49,437 nt of DNA from contig VXPH01000185.1 of the NCBI GenBank assembly GCA_009839615.1, forward strand, positions 1 through 49,437, read 5' to 3'. This DNA is from Nitrospinota bacterium (lineage in GTDB: Bacteria; UBA8248). The notes beneath the pieces were generated by a model. That model did not search any database. It was not told where the DNA came from and was given only the letters and a program-made list of their open reading frames with translations. Positions 34,477 to 43,305 of this stretch are shown here, piece by piece. The first letter of the stretch is position 1. Each line of letters begins with the position of its first letter. The position numbers and the translations under genes are program-made.

Positions 34477-35244
34477 TTACGACATGTAGCGTCCCGCGTT
34501 CACGGCGATGGTCTGGCCCGTGAGGTAGGCGGATTCGCGCGAGGCCAGCATGAGCACCCAGCCCACCATATCCTCCACGTCGGCGATGCGGCCCAAAAGC
34601 GTGCCCTTGCCGATCATCTCGCGCTGCTCTTCCGAGCGCACCGCGATGACGCGTTCTGTCGCCGTCGTTCCGGGTGCGATGGCGTTCACGCGCACGTTGT
34701 ATTTCCCCAGGTCGTAGGCGAGCACGCGGGTCAGGGCGTGGACGCCCGCCTTGGCCGCCGCATAGGGCGGGGATGAGGGCTGGAGCGTCGTGATGCCCGA
34801 CATGGAGCCCAGGTTGATCACGCAGCCGCTGTTTTGCTTCTCGAAAACGGGCGTGAGGTATTTCGAAGTCAGGAACACGCTTTTCAAGTTCCTGTCCACC
34901 ACGGCGTCCCACTCGTCTTCGGAGGTATCGCCCATGGAGAGCTGCTGGTGAAAACCGCCGGCGGAATTGACGAAAATGTCGATGGCGCCCGCCTCGCTCG
35001 CGATGCGCCCTATCATCTGTTTCACGGCCACCGAATCCGTGAGGTCGCAGTCGATGAAAGTGGCGTCGCCTCCACCCTCGCGGATGGCGGCAGCGGCCGC
35101 TTCTCCGGGTTCGACGTCGATGTCGACGAGATACACTTTGGCACCCGCCTCGGCGAACCGCTCCGCCGATCCTTTGCCGATGCCGCGCGACCCACCCGTG
35201 ATGACGGCGACCTGTCCGGAAAAATCAAAACTCGTCTTGCCCAT
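34477..35244 (-). CDS. Short-chain dehydrogenase/reductase (SDR)
   Basis: A 255-residue NAD(P)-dependent oxidoreductase. The cofactor loop is TGGSRGIGKG near residue 16, an Asp after strand two (LVDID) suggests NAD preference, and NSAGG follows at the end of strand four. The active site keeps Ser in NLGSMSG and Tyr and Lys in YAAAKAG. The usual NAIAPG segment is present. A GAGGAG site precedes the ATG. It is the middle gene of a leftward operon, 29 bases after the alpha/beta hydrolase and 46 before the flavin reductase. Substrate unknown. Confidence 0.92.
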   Translation of the reverse strand: MGKTSFDFSGQVAVITGGSRGIGKGSAERFAEAGAKVYLVDIDVEPGEAAAAAIREGGGDATFIDCDLTDSVAVKQMIGRIASEAGAIDIFVNSAGGFHQQLSMGDTSEDEWDAVVDRNLKSVFLTSKYLTPVFEKQNSGCVINLGSMSGITTLQPSSPPYAAAKAGVHALTRVLAYDLGKYNVRVNAIAPGTTATERVIAVRSEEQREMIGKGTLLGRIADVEDMVGWVLMLASRESAYLTGQTIAVNAGRYMS

Positions 35245-35273
35245 GAATCGTTCTCCTCAGGGATGATGAATCT

Positions 35274-36080
35274 TTAAGATCTCAAGAATTTCAATACGCG
35301 TTCGTTGAAAATACCGGGTTGCTCCCACTGGGCCATGTGCCCGGCGCCCGGAATGATTTCCAGTTCTGCATGGGGGGCGGCTTTTTGGCAAGCGCTCCGG
35401 CGTTCTTCGAGCGTGGGGTAGGCGATGACGTCGGCGTCTCCCCACAATATGAGCAGCGGCATGGAACACGCCGGAAGCAGATCGGGCAGGTAGGGCTCGC
35501 GGTTCATGGCGTAGATGTTCATCCTCGAGTTTTTGAGGTTCGCCCATGCCCGGGAGAGGTACGCCTCATCGGCGCACTCCGGATTCTTGAACATCAGCGC
35601 CTTTTGGTTGTGAACGAACACCGCGTGCTTCTCCTCCGGGCTCATCTCCCTGGTGGCGCGGCGCTCATCGCCGATCTTGACGTCGCCCGTGATCCCCAGG
35701 CCCCCCGGACCCAGCAGAACGAGTTTTTGGAATCGCGAGGCGTTTTCCTGGCAATACGTCGCGCTCATCGTCGCGCCGAACGAAAATGCCACGCACAGGC
35801 ATTTCTCGATTCCAAGCCCGTCGAGCAGCCGTCCGATGCCCTGCGTGACGGAGGCTGCCGTGTGCGGTTTCGGCGGCCGATAGCTTTCTCCGAAGGCGGG
35901 AAGATCGATCGCCAGGGTGCGGTAGTGTGCGGCGAAGAAAGCCTGGTTCTTGAGCCAGTGGTTCGCCGCCCCGAAGCCGCCGTGCACCAAGAGAAGGGGT
36001 TCTTTATCGCCGCCTCCCGCCTCGGTATAGGCGAGCGGGCCGTCGGGGGTTTGCAGTGCTTTGGATATGAGACGAGCCAA
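35274..36080 (-). CDS. Alpha/beta hydrolase resembling meta-cleavage-product (BphD/MhpC-like) hydrolases
   Basis: A 268-residue hydrolase starting with TTG 36080, with AGAGGA 7 bases upstream. The oxyanion segment LLLVHGGFGAANHW is near residue 30. The nucleophile elbow reads AFSFGA, with Ala instead of the first Gly. The final GHMAQWEQPGIFNERVLKFL strongly resembles the GHWAQWE end of carbon-carbon bond hydrolases of aromatic degradation. The catalytic Asp is in ILWGDADVIAY. It is the first gene of an operon with an SDR and a flavin reductase, a set compatible with ring degradation, but no ring-cleavage dioxygenase is seen. Confidence 0.88.
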   Translation of the reverse strand: MARLISKALQTPDGPLAYTEAGGGDKEPLLLVHGGFGAANHWLKNQAFFAAHYRTLAIDLPAFGESYRPPKPHTAASVTQGIGRLLDGLGIEKCLCVAFSFGATMSATYCQENASRFQKLVLLGPGGLGITGDVKIGDERRATREMSPEEKHAVFVHNQKALMFKNPECADEAYLSRAWANLKNSRMNIYAMNREPYLPDLLPACSMPLLILWGDADVIAYPTLEERRSACQKAAPHAELEIIPGAGHMAQWEQPGIFNERVLKFLRS

Positions 36081-36287
36081 TGAGGATCCTCTGATGATTG
36101 CGATTTGGTGGAGGCTATCACTTTTCGCCCGAAGCTGTGTAGTTGGTTCGGGGTTTTCGCCCGCCGGATTTTGTTTGCTCCGAATCCATGATATGGCGAT
36201 TCGTTCGTTTGTATATTATACGTCGAATTTCAGAAGGAGCCTGCGGACCTTGCGAGAGAGGAAGCGCGATTCTCAAGCGCTAGAGTT

Positions 36288-36449
36288 CTAGAGAGCGCCT
36301 TTGATGAGTTCGATGAACGTGTCGATGATTCCGTTGTCATAGAGCGTCCACGCCGTTACCAAGACGACGAGCAAGAGAACGCTCAGGAGCAGGTATTCGA
36401 GAAAGCCGTGCTTGACGGCGGCGGGTTTTTGGGGATTTCTTTTCGCCAT
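36288..36449 (-). CDS. 53-residue single-helix membrane protein
   Basis: A complete small frame runs from ATG 36449 to TAG 36288. The product has a basic, proline-containing N-terminus (MAKRNPQKPAAVKHGF), one hydrophobic helix (about residues 19-36) and a short amphipathic tail. The basic start followed by a helix fits an inner-membrane protein with the N-terminus inside. I do not recognise a family and the ribosome-binding site is weak. It is divergent from the DUF3090 gene across 187 bases, in which I see no other gene. Confidence 0.6.
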   Translation of the reverse strand: MAKRNPQKPAAVKHGFLEYLLLSVLLLVVLVTAWTLYDNGIIDTFIELIKGAL

Positions 36450-36636
36450 ACGGTGGTTTCCCGGCGCTTGGATGAAATGCTGGGCGGGCTGTTTGCTGGA
36501 TTATAGACGCAATTTCCCGCCTGTGAAACCTGATACGCACGTGAGGAAAGTTTGAATAGACAAGGGTGGGACATCCGTTTATGGTATACACATCACGAGC
36601 CGTCTCATCTTCGAATCGCGGAGTTTTATATCGCAC

Positions 36637-37215
36637 ATGGATTCTGCCAAACATAATTTCGGCGAAGTCAAAAAAATCAGAACCGAAGCGATCGGCGTCG
36701 CGGGAAAGAGGATTTTCCGCATCCTGATCGATTGTCCCACGAAGGCGGCCGCCACGCTCTGGCTGGAGAAGGAACAGGTCTACGGCCTTTCGATGGCAAT
36801 GAAAAAAATGGTGGAGGCGAAAGGGCAAGGGGAACGCTCGGACGAGGAACCGGATTTTCCCGACATTGCCGAGGTCGACTCCACCCCGGTGAGTTCTGAA
36901 GGGTTGCTCGAATTCAAGGTGAGCCGATTGGGGCTGGCGTATGGCCCGGGCAAGAGTTGCGTCACGGTCTTTTTCTACGATGAACGCGACGAAGTTGCCT
37001 CGGAGAGTGGTTCTTCCGAAACAGAGGAATACGAAGAAGAAACCGTCGGCCCCGCCGCGCTGCAGGTGAGTCTCGAACATGCGCAGTTGGATGACTTCAT
37101 CACCCAGAGCCTCGATGAATGCTCCTCCGGGCGGGGGACGGATGCACTCTCTCGTCATGCCATGGTGGCCACCGGCAAGGTCGACCCCAATACGAACGGG
37201 CATTTTCGTCACTAA
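36637..37215 (+). CDS. DUF3090 family protein (TIGR03847-like)
   Basis: A 192-residue cytoplasmic protein of unknown function. NFGEVKKIRTEAIGVAGKRIFRIL at the start and LWLEKEQVYGLSMAM near residue 40 match the DUF3090 family, best known from Actinobacteria and some Chloroflexi. An acidic linker (about 125-140) separates the two halves. It is followed 32 bases later by a SCO1664-family protein, the partner with which it is usually found. A third usual neighbour, a histidine-phosphatase-like protein, is not adjacent here. Confidence 0.85.
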   Translation: MDSAKHNFGEVKKIRTEAIGVAGKRIFRILIDCPTKAAATLWLEKEQVYGLSMAMKKMVEAKGQGERSDEEPDFPDIAEVDSTPVSSEGLLEFKVSRLGLAYGPGKSCVTVFFYDERDEVASESGSSETEEYEEETVGPAALQVSLEHAQLDDFITQSLDECSSGRGTDALSRHAMVATGKVDPNTNGHFRH

Positions 37216-37247
37216 ATCGCCCTTATTCTACTCGACAGGAATATCTC

Positions 37248-38021
37248 GTGGCCCGGAAATTTTCTCCTCCTGAAGGCCCCGAAACGGTGGATGCGACCGA
37301 ATCGCAGGCCTATCGCTTCGAGCCGTCGGAAATCGAGAACCTTCTTCTAAACTCGGAGATTCTGGGCGGGGAGCTGGTACCGCAGGGCTCGAACTACACG
37401 TTTGCCGTAAGGATGGGCACGGAGGATTTCCAGTTCTGGGGGATATACAAGCCCGCGAGCGGGGAGCGCCCGCTGTGGGATTTTCCCTACGGAACGCTCC
37501 ATTTCCGGGAGCGGTGCTCTTTTCTGGTGAGCCATCATCTGGGGTGGCACCTCGTTCCTCCCACGGTGATTCGCGAAGGCCCGCACGGGGAGGGCTCCAT
37601 GCAGTTGTGCGTGCCCTATGACGGGAAATCGAACTATTTCACGCTCCGGGCGGAGGGCCGCCCGGAACTGGTGCTGCTCGCTGCGTTCGACATCATGGTG
37701 AACAACACGGACCGCAAGGGCGGCCATTGCTTCAAGTCCGAAGACGGCCGCGTCTGGGGAATCGACCACGGCCTTACGTTTCACGCCGAGCCCAAGCTGC
37801 GCACCGTCATCTGGGACTATGCGGGCGTTTCCCTGCCCGAGGCGCAGGTGAACGACGTCAAAAGACTGGAGGCCGGCCTGCGCGATAGCGATAGTTCTTT
37901 GAGGCGTGAGATGGACGAGCTCCTGGAACCCGAGGAAGTGGAAATTTTCCTCGACAGGGTGGTTCACTTCCGGAAGAACCCGTGCCTGCCGACGCCGGAG
38001 GAGTACCGGCGTCTGCACTGA
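37248..38021 (+). CDS. SCO1664-family protein, phosphatidylinositol-kinase-like fold (TIGR03843-like)
   Basis: A 257-residue protein beginning with GTG 37248, supported by AGGA 8 bases upstream; an open extension into the DUF3090 gene is rejected. The kinase-like core shows FQFWGIYKPASGERPLWDFP, the catalytic loop NNTDRKGGH near residue 153 and the DxG-like GIDHGLTFH. These fit the PI3/PI4-kinase-like SCO1664 family of unknown substrate. It forms a pair with DUF3090, implying a joint function. Confidence in family is good; the biochemical role is unknown. Confidence 0.87.
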   Translation: MARKFSPPEGPETVDATESQAYRFEPSEIENLLLNSEILGGELVPQGSNYTFAVRMGTEDFQFWGIYKPASGERPLWDFPYGTLHFRERCSFLVSHHLGWHLVPPTVIREGPHGEGSMQLCVPYDGKSNYFTLRAEGRPELVLLAAFDIMVNNTDRKGGHCFKSEDGRVWGIDHGLTFHAEPKLRTVIWDYAGVSLPEAQVNDVKRLEAGLRDSDSSLRREMDELLEPEEVEIFLDRVVHFRKNPCLPTPEEYRRLH

Positions 38022-38078
38022 CATTTCGAATAGTTTCGAAAACGCCCGGAAAGATGGTGAAACGCTGAGGTGTAGGCG

Positions 38079-39395
38079 ATGCGCGCCCATACGGGCCTGA
38101 CCGGGAATCGGCTGCTTTTCTTTCTGTTCTGCTTCGTTCTCTGCTCGACTCTCGTCGGGTGTCTGGAGACTTCGCGCGTGCGCAGGAGGGCGCCGCGCGA
38201 TGTGATGAACGAAAAGCGCTGGTTCGTTCACGACAACCCCGCTCATCCACAATCGAAGGTATTTCTGGCGGAACTCGATGAGTTCGATTTTGAAAGGGCG
38301 ACCCGAACGCACACGGCCCGCGCGTACAAGGAGTATCTAGAATATCATTTTACTGGCAAATACTTCCGCCGGGCGCGCTACTGGCGGGAACGCCTGCTGT
38401 ATCAGGAAGCGCTCGGATCGAAAGAGCCCGGCGCCCTCGAAGAGTTCCTGAAGCGCTTTCCCGAAGGCTGGTTCGAGACGCCTCCCGGCGTAGAAATTCA
38501 AAAGAGTGAATATGAAGTTTTGAGGGGAAAAGACGAGGTCGCATCCTACAGGGCCTTTATTGAAAAATACGAAAAGGCGCGGAGCGAATGGACCGAAGCG
38601 GCGACCCAGCGCCTTGAAAGACTCCTGCTCGATGCAGCGAAAGCCTCGGGCGATGTTCTCCGCCTCGAAAGGTTTGTCTTCGACAATCCCTTCAGCCCGT
38701 ATCTCGAAGAGGCGAAGGACGCTCTGCGCGCGGCGGGATTCGAGAGGGCGATGCGATCCGGGAAGGAGGCGGACTGGAAAGCCTTCATTCGCAGATTCGA
38801 AGGCTCGAAAGAGGCGGCCCTCATGCAGCAACACATGGAGGCGCGGGCGCTGGCAGGGGCCGAGCGCTCGGGCCGCGTTGCGGCGCTGGAGGAGTTTCTC
38901 GTGCGCTACCCCGGTTCGGCGCACAAAGAGCGAATCTTCTCCTCCATCAACAAGATGGCGCAGGAGAGGAATCAGCAGGTTCATCGTTGGGTGCGTGTCG
39001 AGAACGCCGAAGTCGAGGTATTCAGAAAGCTCAGGTGTAAATCCTGCAGGCCCTATCTGCGCGCCCAGGGCGCGCTGCTCAATACGGATCCCGATTTTTC
39101 CTTCGACGTGGGGCTGCAGGTCGAACTCATCCAGAGCGGGAAAAAATGCTGCCGCACCAGGTACTGGCTCAGGGGTTTGAGACCCGGGGAGAGTCGTCCG
39201 TTTTCATTCCCGATACGCGGGAAATCTCCCAAAAGAGGCAGTCCTGCTCCCCGGTACGAGATCGAAGTGATATCGGGCTCCGCGTATCGCAATCCACAGG
39301 AGGAGCGAATCATGGAAATCGAGGGTTTGGGCGGGAGAGGGAAGGGTCCCCAAAGCGATCGATTCGCGCCGGTACGAGTTCCCAATCTGAATTAG
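38079..39395 (+). CDS. Putative lipoprotein with helical (TPR-like) repeats
   Basis: A 438-residue protein with a hydrophobic signal ending in the lipobox LVGC (Cys28), so probably a membrane-anchored lipoprotein. The middle (about 65-310) is alpha-helical with recurring EFLKRFP, FIEKYEKA, FVFDNPFS and FLVRYPGS segments, the pattern of TPR-like repeats. The end has a Cys pair in KLRCKSCRPYL and another in KKCCRTRY. I do not recognise a named family. It follows the SCO1664 gene by 57 bases on the same strand and may be cotranscribed. Confidence 0.68.
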   Translation: MRAHTGLTGNRLLFFLFCFVLCSTLVGCLETSRVRRRAPRDVMNEKRWFVHDNPAHPQSKVFLAELDEFDFERATRTHTARAYKEYLEYHFTGKYFRRARYWRERLLYQEALGSKEPGALEEFLKRFPEGWFETPPGVEIQKSEYEVLRGKDEVASYRAFIEKYEKARSEWTEAATQRLERLLLDAAKASGDVLRLERFVFDNPFSPYLEEAKDALRAAGFERAMRSGKEADWKAFIRRFEGSKEAALMQQHMEARALAGAERSGRVAALEEFLVRYPGSAHKERIFSSINKMAQERNQQVHRWVRVENAEVEVFRKLRCKSCRPYLRAQGALLNTDPDFSFDVGLQVELIQSGKKCCRTRYWLRGLRPGESRPFSFPIRGKSPKRGSPAPRYEIEVISGSAYRNPQEERIMEIEGLGGRGKGPQSDRFAPVRVPNLN

Positions 39396-39471
39396 AATCT
39401 TTTATATATCAGTGTGTTATGTAGCTTTATTGAAGTGATATAGAGATAATCATCCCGGTTCTCAGGGGATG

Positions 39472-40374
39472 TTAGCGATTCTTTCGTTTGAGTCTGCGCC
39501 GATTCACTTTCTTGATGTGTTTCGCGATGTAATTCACGAGAGCGGGGTTGCCGATAAGCAGGGATTGCCGCCATTTGCGCGCGGCGTCCAGGTCTTTGGG
39601 CGTGTTCTCCCCGGAGAAGAAGCTATCCAGTTCGCTCCACCTGTTCGTGCGGTCCCGCCGGGCGAGTGTGACGCCCCCCGCTTCTTTCACGATGATGGCC
39701 CCTGCCGCCACGTCCCAGATGCTGGGAACGCCGAAGAGCGTATAGTGCAGGCCGCCGCGCGCCACGAGAGCCTGCTCGTAGCACATCGAGCCCGTGGCGC
39801 GCACCTCACCCAGGTTTTTCTTGAGCGGCCCCGTGGGGCGAAATTGCGTCCAGTATGAGCCGGGGAGCGCAACGATGCGCTTTCCCGTGGGCTTGTCCTC
39901 TCCCGCCACCTCGATTCGGTGATCGTTGCGATACGCTCCGCCCCCCTCAAAAGCGTGGTAGATGGTGCCTTTCTCTTCCGGCGTGAAAATCGCGCCCGCA
40001 ATCGAGCGTCCGCGCTGCAGGACTCCCACGGAACACCCCCAGACGTGCAAACCGTTCAAAAAATTCTTCGTGCCGTCCAGAGGGTCCAAGACCCACAGAT
40101 ACTCGGGCACCACGCGCGCGCCCTGCGCTTTGGCCTCTTCTTCATCTTCGGGTTTTTCCTCGCCCAGGACGCCATGCCCCGGAAATTTCTCGTTTATCGC
40201 CTTAGTCAGAAACTCCTGGCTCGCACGGTCGGCTTCGCTCACCGGGTCGGTTTTGGCCTTGTTCTTGTAGTCGACCTCCACCTGTTTGCCGAAAAGCCCC
40301 ATCAGGATTTCTCCCGCTTCGCGGGCGAATTTGGAAGCGGCTTCGGCCAACTCGTGGGGAGTAGGGTCGTTCAT
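39472..40374 (-). CDS. Inositol-monophosphatase-family phosphatase
   Basis: A 300-residue metal-dependent phosphatase of the IMPase/FBPase/CysQ superfamily. It has KTDPVSEADRASQEFL near residue 41, the metal site WVLDPLDGTKNFLNG near 94 and WDVAAGAIIVKEAGG near 218. Substrates may be inositol phosphate, fructose bisphosphate, histidinol phosphate or PAP. The last ~30 residues are strongly basic. Its start overlaps the stop of the Ldh-family gene by 4 bases, so it is the last gene of a three-gene leftward operon. Confidence 0.92.
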   Translation of the reverse strand: MNDPTPHELAEAASKFAREAGEILMGLFGKQVEVDYKNKAKTDPVSEADRASQEFLTKAINEKFPGHGVLGEEKPEDEEEAKAQGARVVPEYLWVLDPLDGTKNFLNGLHVWGCSVGVLQRGRSIAGAIFTPEEKGTIYHAFEGGGAYRNDHRIEVAGEDKPTGKRIVALPGSYWTQFRPTGPLKKNLGEVRATGSMCYEQALVARGGLHYTLFGVPSIWDVAAGAIIVKEAGGVTLARRDRTNRWSELDSFFSGENTPKDLDAARKWRQSLLIGNPALVNYIAKHIKKVNRRRLKRKNR

Positions 40375-41420
40375 TGTCCACGCTCCAGCGGGGGTAAATC
40401 GAGCCTTCGGGCGATTTCATCGAGTTCCGCCAGACGTTCGGGCGATAACTCGAAACCGTTTTTCCTGCGTTCCATCTCGCTTTGATGCTCGATCTCGCCG
40501 GGCATGAAAATCGTCTCCACATCCGCGGCTTTGGGCGTCGCCTTGATGATGGAGATGAAGGCGCCTGCGGCGGCCCGGAATTGCGACACCGGGAGCAGCG
40601 CCTCGACGTTGATAGCGGCGAAAACGCTGGTGACGCGGCTTTTCCCGTGAAACTCGTTGATGCCCACGATCTCGTGGCTGTGGCCTCCACCCGCGAGGGA
40701 ACCCAGAATGGCGTCGATCGCGATGGAAAGCCCGCTGCCCTTATATCCCGCAATCGGGGAGAGCAGGGAGCTTTCGAGAACCTGATGGGGGTCGGTGGTG
40801 GGTCTTCCCTCCTTGTCCAGTCCCCAGCCCTCGGGGATGAGTTCGCCCGCGCGCGCCGCTTCGATGATGTAGCCTCGCGCCACGACAGAAAGCGCCATGT
40901 CCAGCACCATGGGCGGGTCGCTCGGCAAGGCGACCGAGACGGGATTGTTGCCGATTTTGGGTTCCTTGCCTCCTGCCGGAGGCAGAACGCGCAGCGTATT
41001 GGTAGTTACCAGGCCCACCATGCCCGCTTCGGGTGCCATGGCCGCATACGTCGCGGCGGCGCCGAAATGGTTGCTCTCCTTGAGCAGGACGACGCCCACG
41101 TTGTGCTCTCTGGCGCGGGCGATGGCCTCTTCCATCGCGCGTTTGGATACCACCTGGCCCATGCCGTTGTCGCCGTCTGCGAGCGCGAGTGCGCCTGCAT
41201 CCTTGACGATGCGGAAATCAGGCGCCGGATTGGCCAGCTTGACCTCCAGACGCCTGGCGTAGTGCGGCATGCGGATCACGCCGTGGCTGGTGACGCCGCG
41301 CAACTCGGCCGTTACGAGCGTATCCGCCGTCCATGCGGCGTCCTCATCCGGCATGCCCAGCTTGGTGAATACCCGGTTCAAAAAAACGTGGAGTTTCTCG
41401 CCCGTCGTGTGTCCGCTCAT
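40371..41420 (-). CDS. Ldh-family (LDH2/MDH2-type) oxidoreductase, copy 1
   Basis: A 349-residue NAD(P)-dependent 2-hydroxyacid dehydrogenase of the malate/L-sulfolactate/L-lactate family. The family blocks are ELRGVTSHGVIRMPHYARRL near residue 52, ALADGDNGMGQVVSKRAM, SNHFGAAATYAAMA with the catalytic His, and NNPVSVALPS. The start is ATG 41420, exactly after the methyltransferase stop, with GAGGAG before it. It is one of two paralogues flanking the UxaA-type lyase genes. The substrate could be malate, lactate, sulfolactate or a sugar acid. Confidence 0.93.
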   Translation of the reverse strand: MSGHTTGEKLHVFLNRVFTKLGMPDEDAAWTADTLVTAELRGVTSHGVIRMPHYARRLEVKLANPAPDFRIVKDAGALALADGDNGMGQVVSKRAMEEAIARAREHNVGVVLLKESNHFGAAATYAAMAPEAGMVGLVTTNTLRVLPPAGGKEPKIGNNPVSVALPSDPPMVLDMALSVVARGYIIEAARAGELIPEGWGLDKEGRPTTDPHQVLESSLLSPIAGYKGSGLSIAIDAILGSLAGGGHSHEIVGINEFHGKSRVTSVFAAINVEALLPVSQFRAAAGAFISIIKATPKAADVETIFMPGEIEHQSEMERRKNGFELSPERLAELDEIARRLDLPPLERGQ

Positions 41421-41993
41421 TCACTCCTCACGCGTGAACAGATAGGCCATCCCGTGCCGGACGTGCTCGCCCGAGTCGACTTCGCTCAGAAAATCAGCCC
41501 GCGAAACCGACCAGCGGTTCACCTCGTTCAATTCCCGCACGCTCCAGTCGTGCGCTTCCCAAAGTGCTTCGCTCCCGGCGTAGCCCGGCCCCTGCTGCAC
41601 CACCGCCAGATACCAGCGTAGGCGCTTCGCCTCCAATATCTGTCGTTCGGCGCCTGAATCATACGGCAACCAGCAGGAGAACGCGAAATCGGGCGCATGG
41701 GCGTTGAGCGCATCCCGCGCATCAAGGGTTTCTACTCCATCACGTCCGGCGGGATCGGTAAGTTTCAGGTTCACACCGCGCGCCTTAAGCGCTTTTCCGA
41801 TCGCCCCGTCGCCAGCCCCCACTTCCAGGAGCGTTTCGGGAGCAAGGGCCAGGATTTCCTCTGCCAGCGCATTCAGCCACTCGACCACGGGAAGCTGGTA
41901 GAGATTTTCCCTCTCGCAGTACACGAGCCAGCCGTCCCCCCGCTCCTCTTCGGCGAGCATCGCGATGGCCTCGGCGTAGGGAAGGGGATTCAT
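41421..41993 (-). CDS. Class I SAM-dependent methyltransferase-like protein
   Basis: A 190-residue protein. The SAM-binding motif LLEVGAGDGAIGKALKARGVNLKLTDP lies near residue 55, with acidic residues in the expected places. The protein is shorter than many methyltransferases, and its C-terminal half (SCWLPYDSGAERQILEA and onward) gives no substrate clue. It heads a tightly packed operon: its stop abuts the Ldh-family ATG, which in turn overlaps the phosphatase gene. Whether it is catalytically active is not known. Confidence 0.78.
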   Translation of the reverse strand: MNPLPYAEAIAMLAEEERGDGWLVYCERENLYQLPVVEWLNALAEEILALAPETLLEVGAGDGAIGKALKARGVNLKLTDPAGRDGVETLDARDALNAHAPDFAFSCWLPYDSGAERQILEAKRLRWYLAVVQQGPGYAGSEALWEAHDWSVRELNEVNRWSVSRADFLSEVDSGEHVRHGMAYLFTREE

Positions 41994-42034
41994 CTAAGGC
42001 CTCGGGCAATGAGCATCCGCATTGCCTGCCGCGT

Positions 42035-42066
42035 GAAACAAACCCCCGGAGGGCATCCTCCGGGGG
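42035..42066 (-). terminator. Rho-independent terminator of the UxaA-type lyase operon
   Basis: A 10-bp perfect stem (CCCCCGGAGG / CCTCCGGGGG) with a 4-base loop, read leftward, is followed by TTTGTTT. It lies 16 bases after the stop of the large lyase subunit and separates that operon from the methyltransferase operon downstream. Confidence 0.88.
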
Positions 42067-42081
42067 CCGGTGATGAACCTC

Positions 42082-43290
42082 CTAGACGCTGGGCCCATTC
42101 CTGTTGATGGCGAAGGCGTTGTCCTCGTGCAGAATCTCGGCCTTCGTCATCTTCCCGCTCGCGACGTCGATCACCTCGTCATAGACGCGCCGTCCCGCCA
42201 CCTCGATGGGCGCGCCCTCGAAGATGTCCGTCACGTCCACGTCCGTGGTATCGGCCTGCAGCTTCGCCGAGAGCGGGTTGCCCGTGATGCGGATGGTGCT
42301 CATCAGGGGGTGATTGATGGTATGGCCGCCGCCCGTGGAGAAGATGAGCACCTGCGATCCGCCCGCCGCGATTCCGGTGATGGACTCTCCCCCGTGGCCC
42401 GGGGTGTCCATCACGTGGAGGCCGCTTCTGCGGTTCGCGCGCTTCGCCCAGGGAATCACGTCCACGATGGGGGCGGAGCCCGCCTTCTGGATGGCGCCCA
42501 GGGATTTTTCCTCAATCGTGGTCAGGCCGCCCTCCATGTTGTCGCCTGTGGGCTGGCTGCCCCTCAGGTCGACGCCGCAGGCGAGGATGCGCTCTTCCAT
42601 CTCCTCCACTATCCTCCAGATGCGCTTGCCCAGGGCCGGCCTCACGCATTTGTCGGCCAGCACGCCTTCGCCGCCCATCATCTCGGTGGTTTCCGCCAGG
42701 AGCGCGCGTCCGCCCAGCTTGACGACCTGGTCCGTCACCCAGCCGGTGGCCTTGTTGTGCGAGAGGCCCGACGTGGTGTCCGACGTTCCGCAGTTGAGCC
42801 CCAGCAGGAGCTTGCTCACCGAGACTTCCTGGCGGCGCTCGTTCGTGAGTTCTCTCAGCATCTCCATGCCGATGCGCGTGGCCTTGGCGGTGGCGTCTAT
42901 CGCGCCGCCGTCCTCGCGGATGTTGATCGCCTCCACCCGTTTTCCCGTTTTGGCGATTTCATGAGCGATCTCGTCCGCCGTACAGCCTTCCTCGCGGTGG
43001 TGATCGATGACGATGACGGCGCCCGCGTTGGCGTTCTGTCCGTGACCGACGAGGGTCTCGAACGTGCGCTGGATGTCGGGGCCGATCTGGCAGCGGCCCA
43101 GCGGGTGGGTGAGGGCCACGCTATGCCGCAGCGTTCTGGCGACGCGCTCACACGTGGGGTTGGCGTAAAGGGTGCCGCTCAGCACGAGCAGGTAGTTTCT
43201 CGCACCCACGTCCCCGTTTTCTCTGGGGTATCCCCACCAGGTTTTTCTCAGACGTTTCGATCTCGTAGCGCTTCCGTTTCTTCCGGCCAT
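42082..43290 (-). CDS. UxaA-family lyase, large subunit (altronate/galactarate dehydratase or sulfolactate sulfo-lyase type)
   Basis: A 402-residue protein matching the C-terminal domain of UxaA/GarD-type dehydratases and the SuyB subunit of (R)-sulfolactate sulfo-lyase. Signatures are WWGYPRENGDVGARNYLLVLS near residue 17, GLNCGTSDTTSGLSHN near 166 and STGGGHTINHPLMSTIRITGN near 310. A strong AGGAGGTCCACC site precedes the ATG. The small subunit gene ends 16 bases upstream. Cleavage of a 2-hydroxyacid is expected; sugar acid or sulfolactate cannot be decided from sequence alone. A clear terminator follows. Confidence 0.9.
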   Translation of the reverse strand: MAGRNGSATRSKRLRKTWWGYPRENGDVGARNYLLVLSGTLYANPTCERVARTLRHSVALTHPLGRCQIGPDIQRTFETLVGHGQNANAGAVIVIDHHREEGCTADEIAHEIAKTGKRVEAINIREDGGAIDATAKATRIGMEMLRELTNERRQEVSVSKLLLGLNCGTSDTTSGLSHNKATGWVTDQVVKLGGRALLAETTEMMGGEGVLADKCVRPALGKRIWRIVEEMEERILACGVDLRGSQPTGDNMEGGLTTIEEKSLGAIQKAGSAPIVDVIPWAKRANRRSGLHVMDTPGHGGESITGIAAGGSQVLIFSTGGGHTINHPLMSTIRITGNPLSAKLQADTTDVDVTDIFEGAPIEVAGRRVYDEVIDVASGKMTKAEILHEDNAFAINRNGPSV

Positions 43291-43305
43291 GGTGGACCTC
43301 CTTCT

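Noticed and set aside
36337..37212. A leftward 291-codon frame across the DUF3090 gene
   Set aside because: It is antisense to a recognised family and also covers a better small-protein frame.
38079..39395. Cysteine pairs in the lipoprotein as haem-binding sites
   Set aside because: The pairs are CKSC and CC without the following His, so they are not c-type haem motifs.
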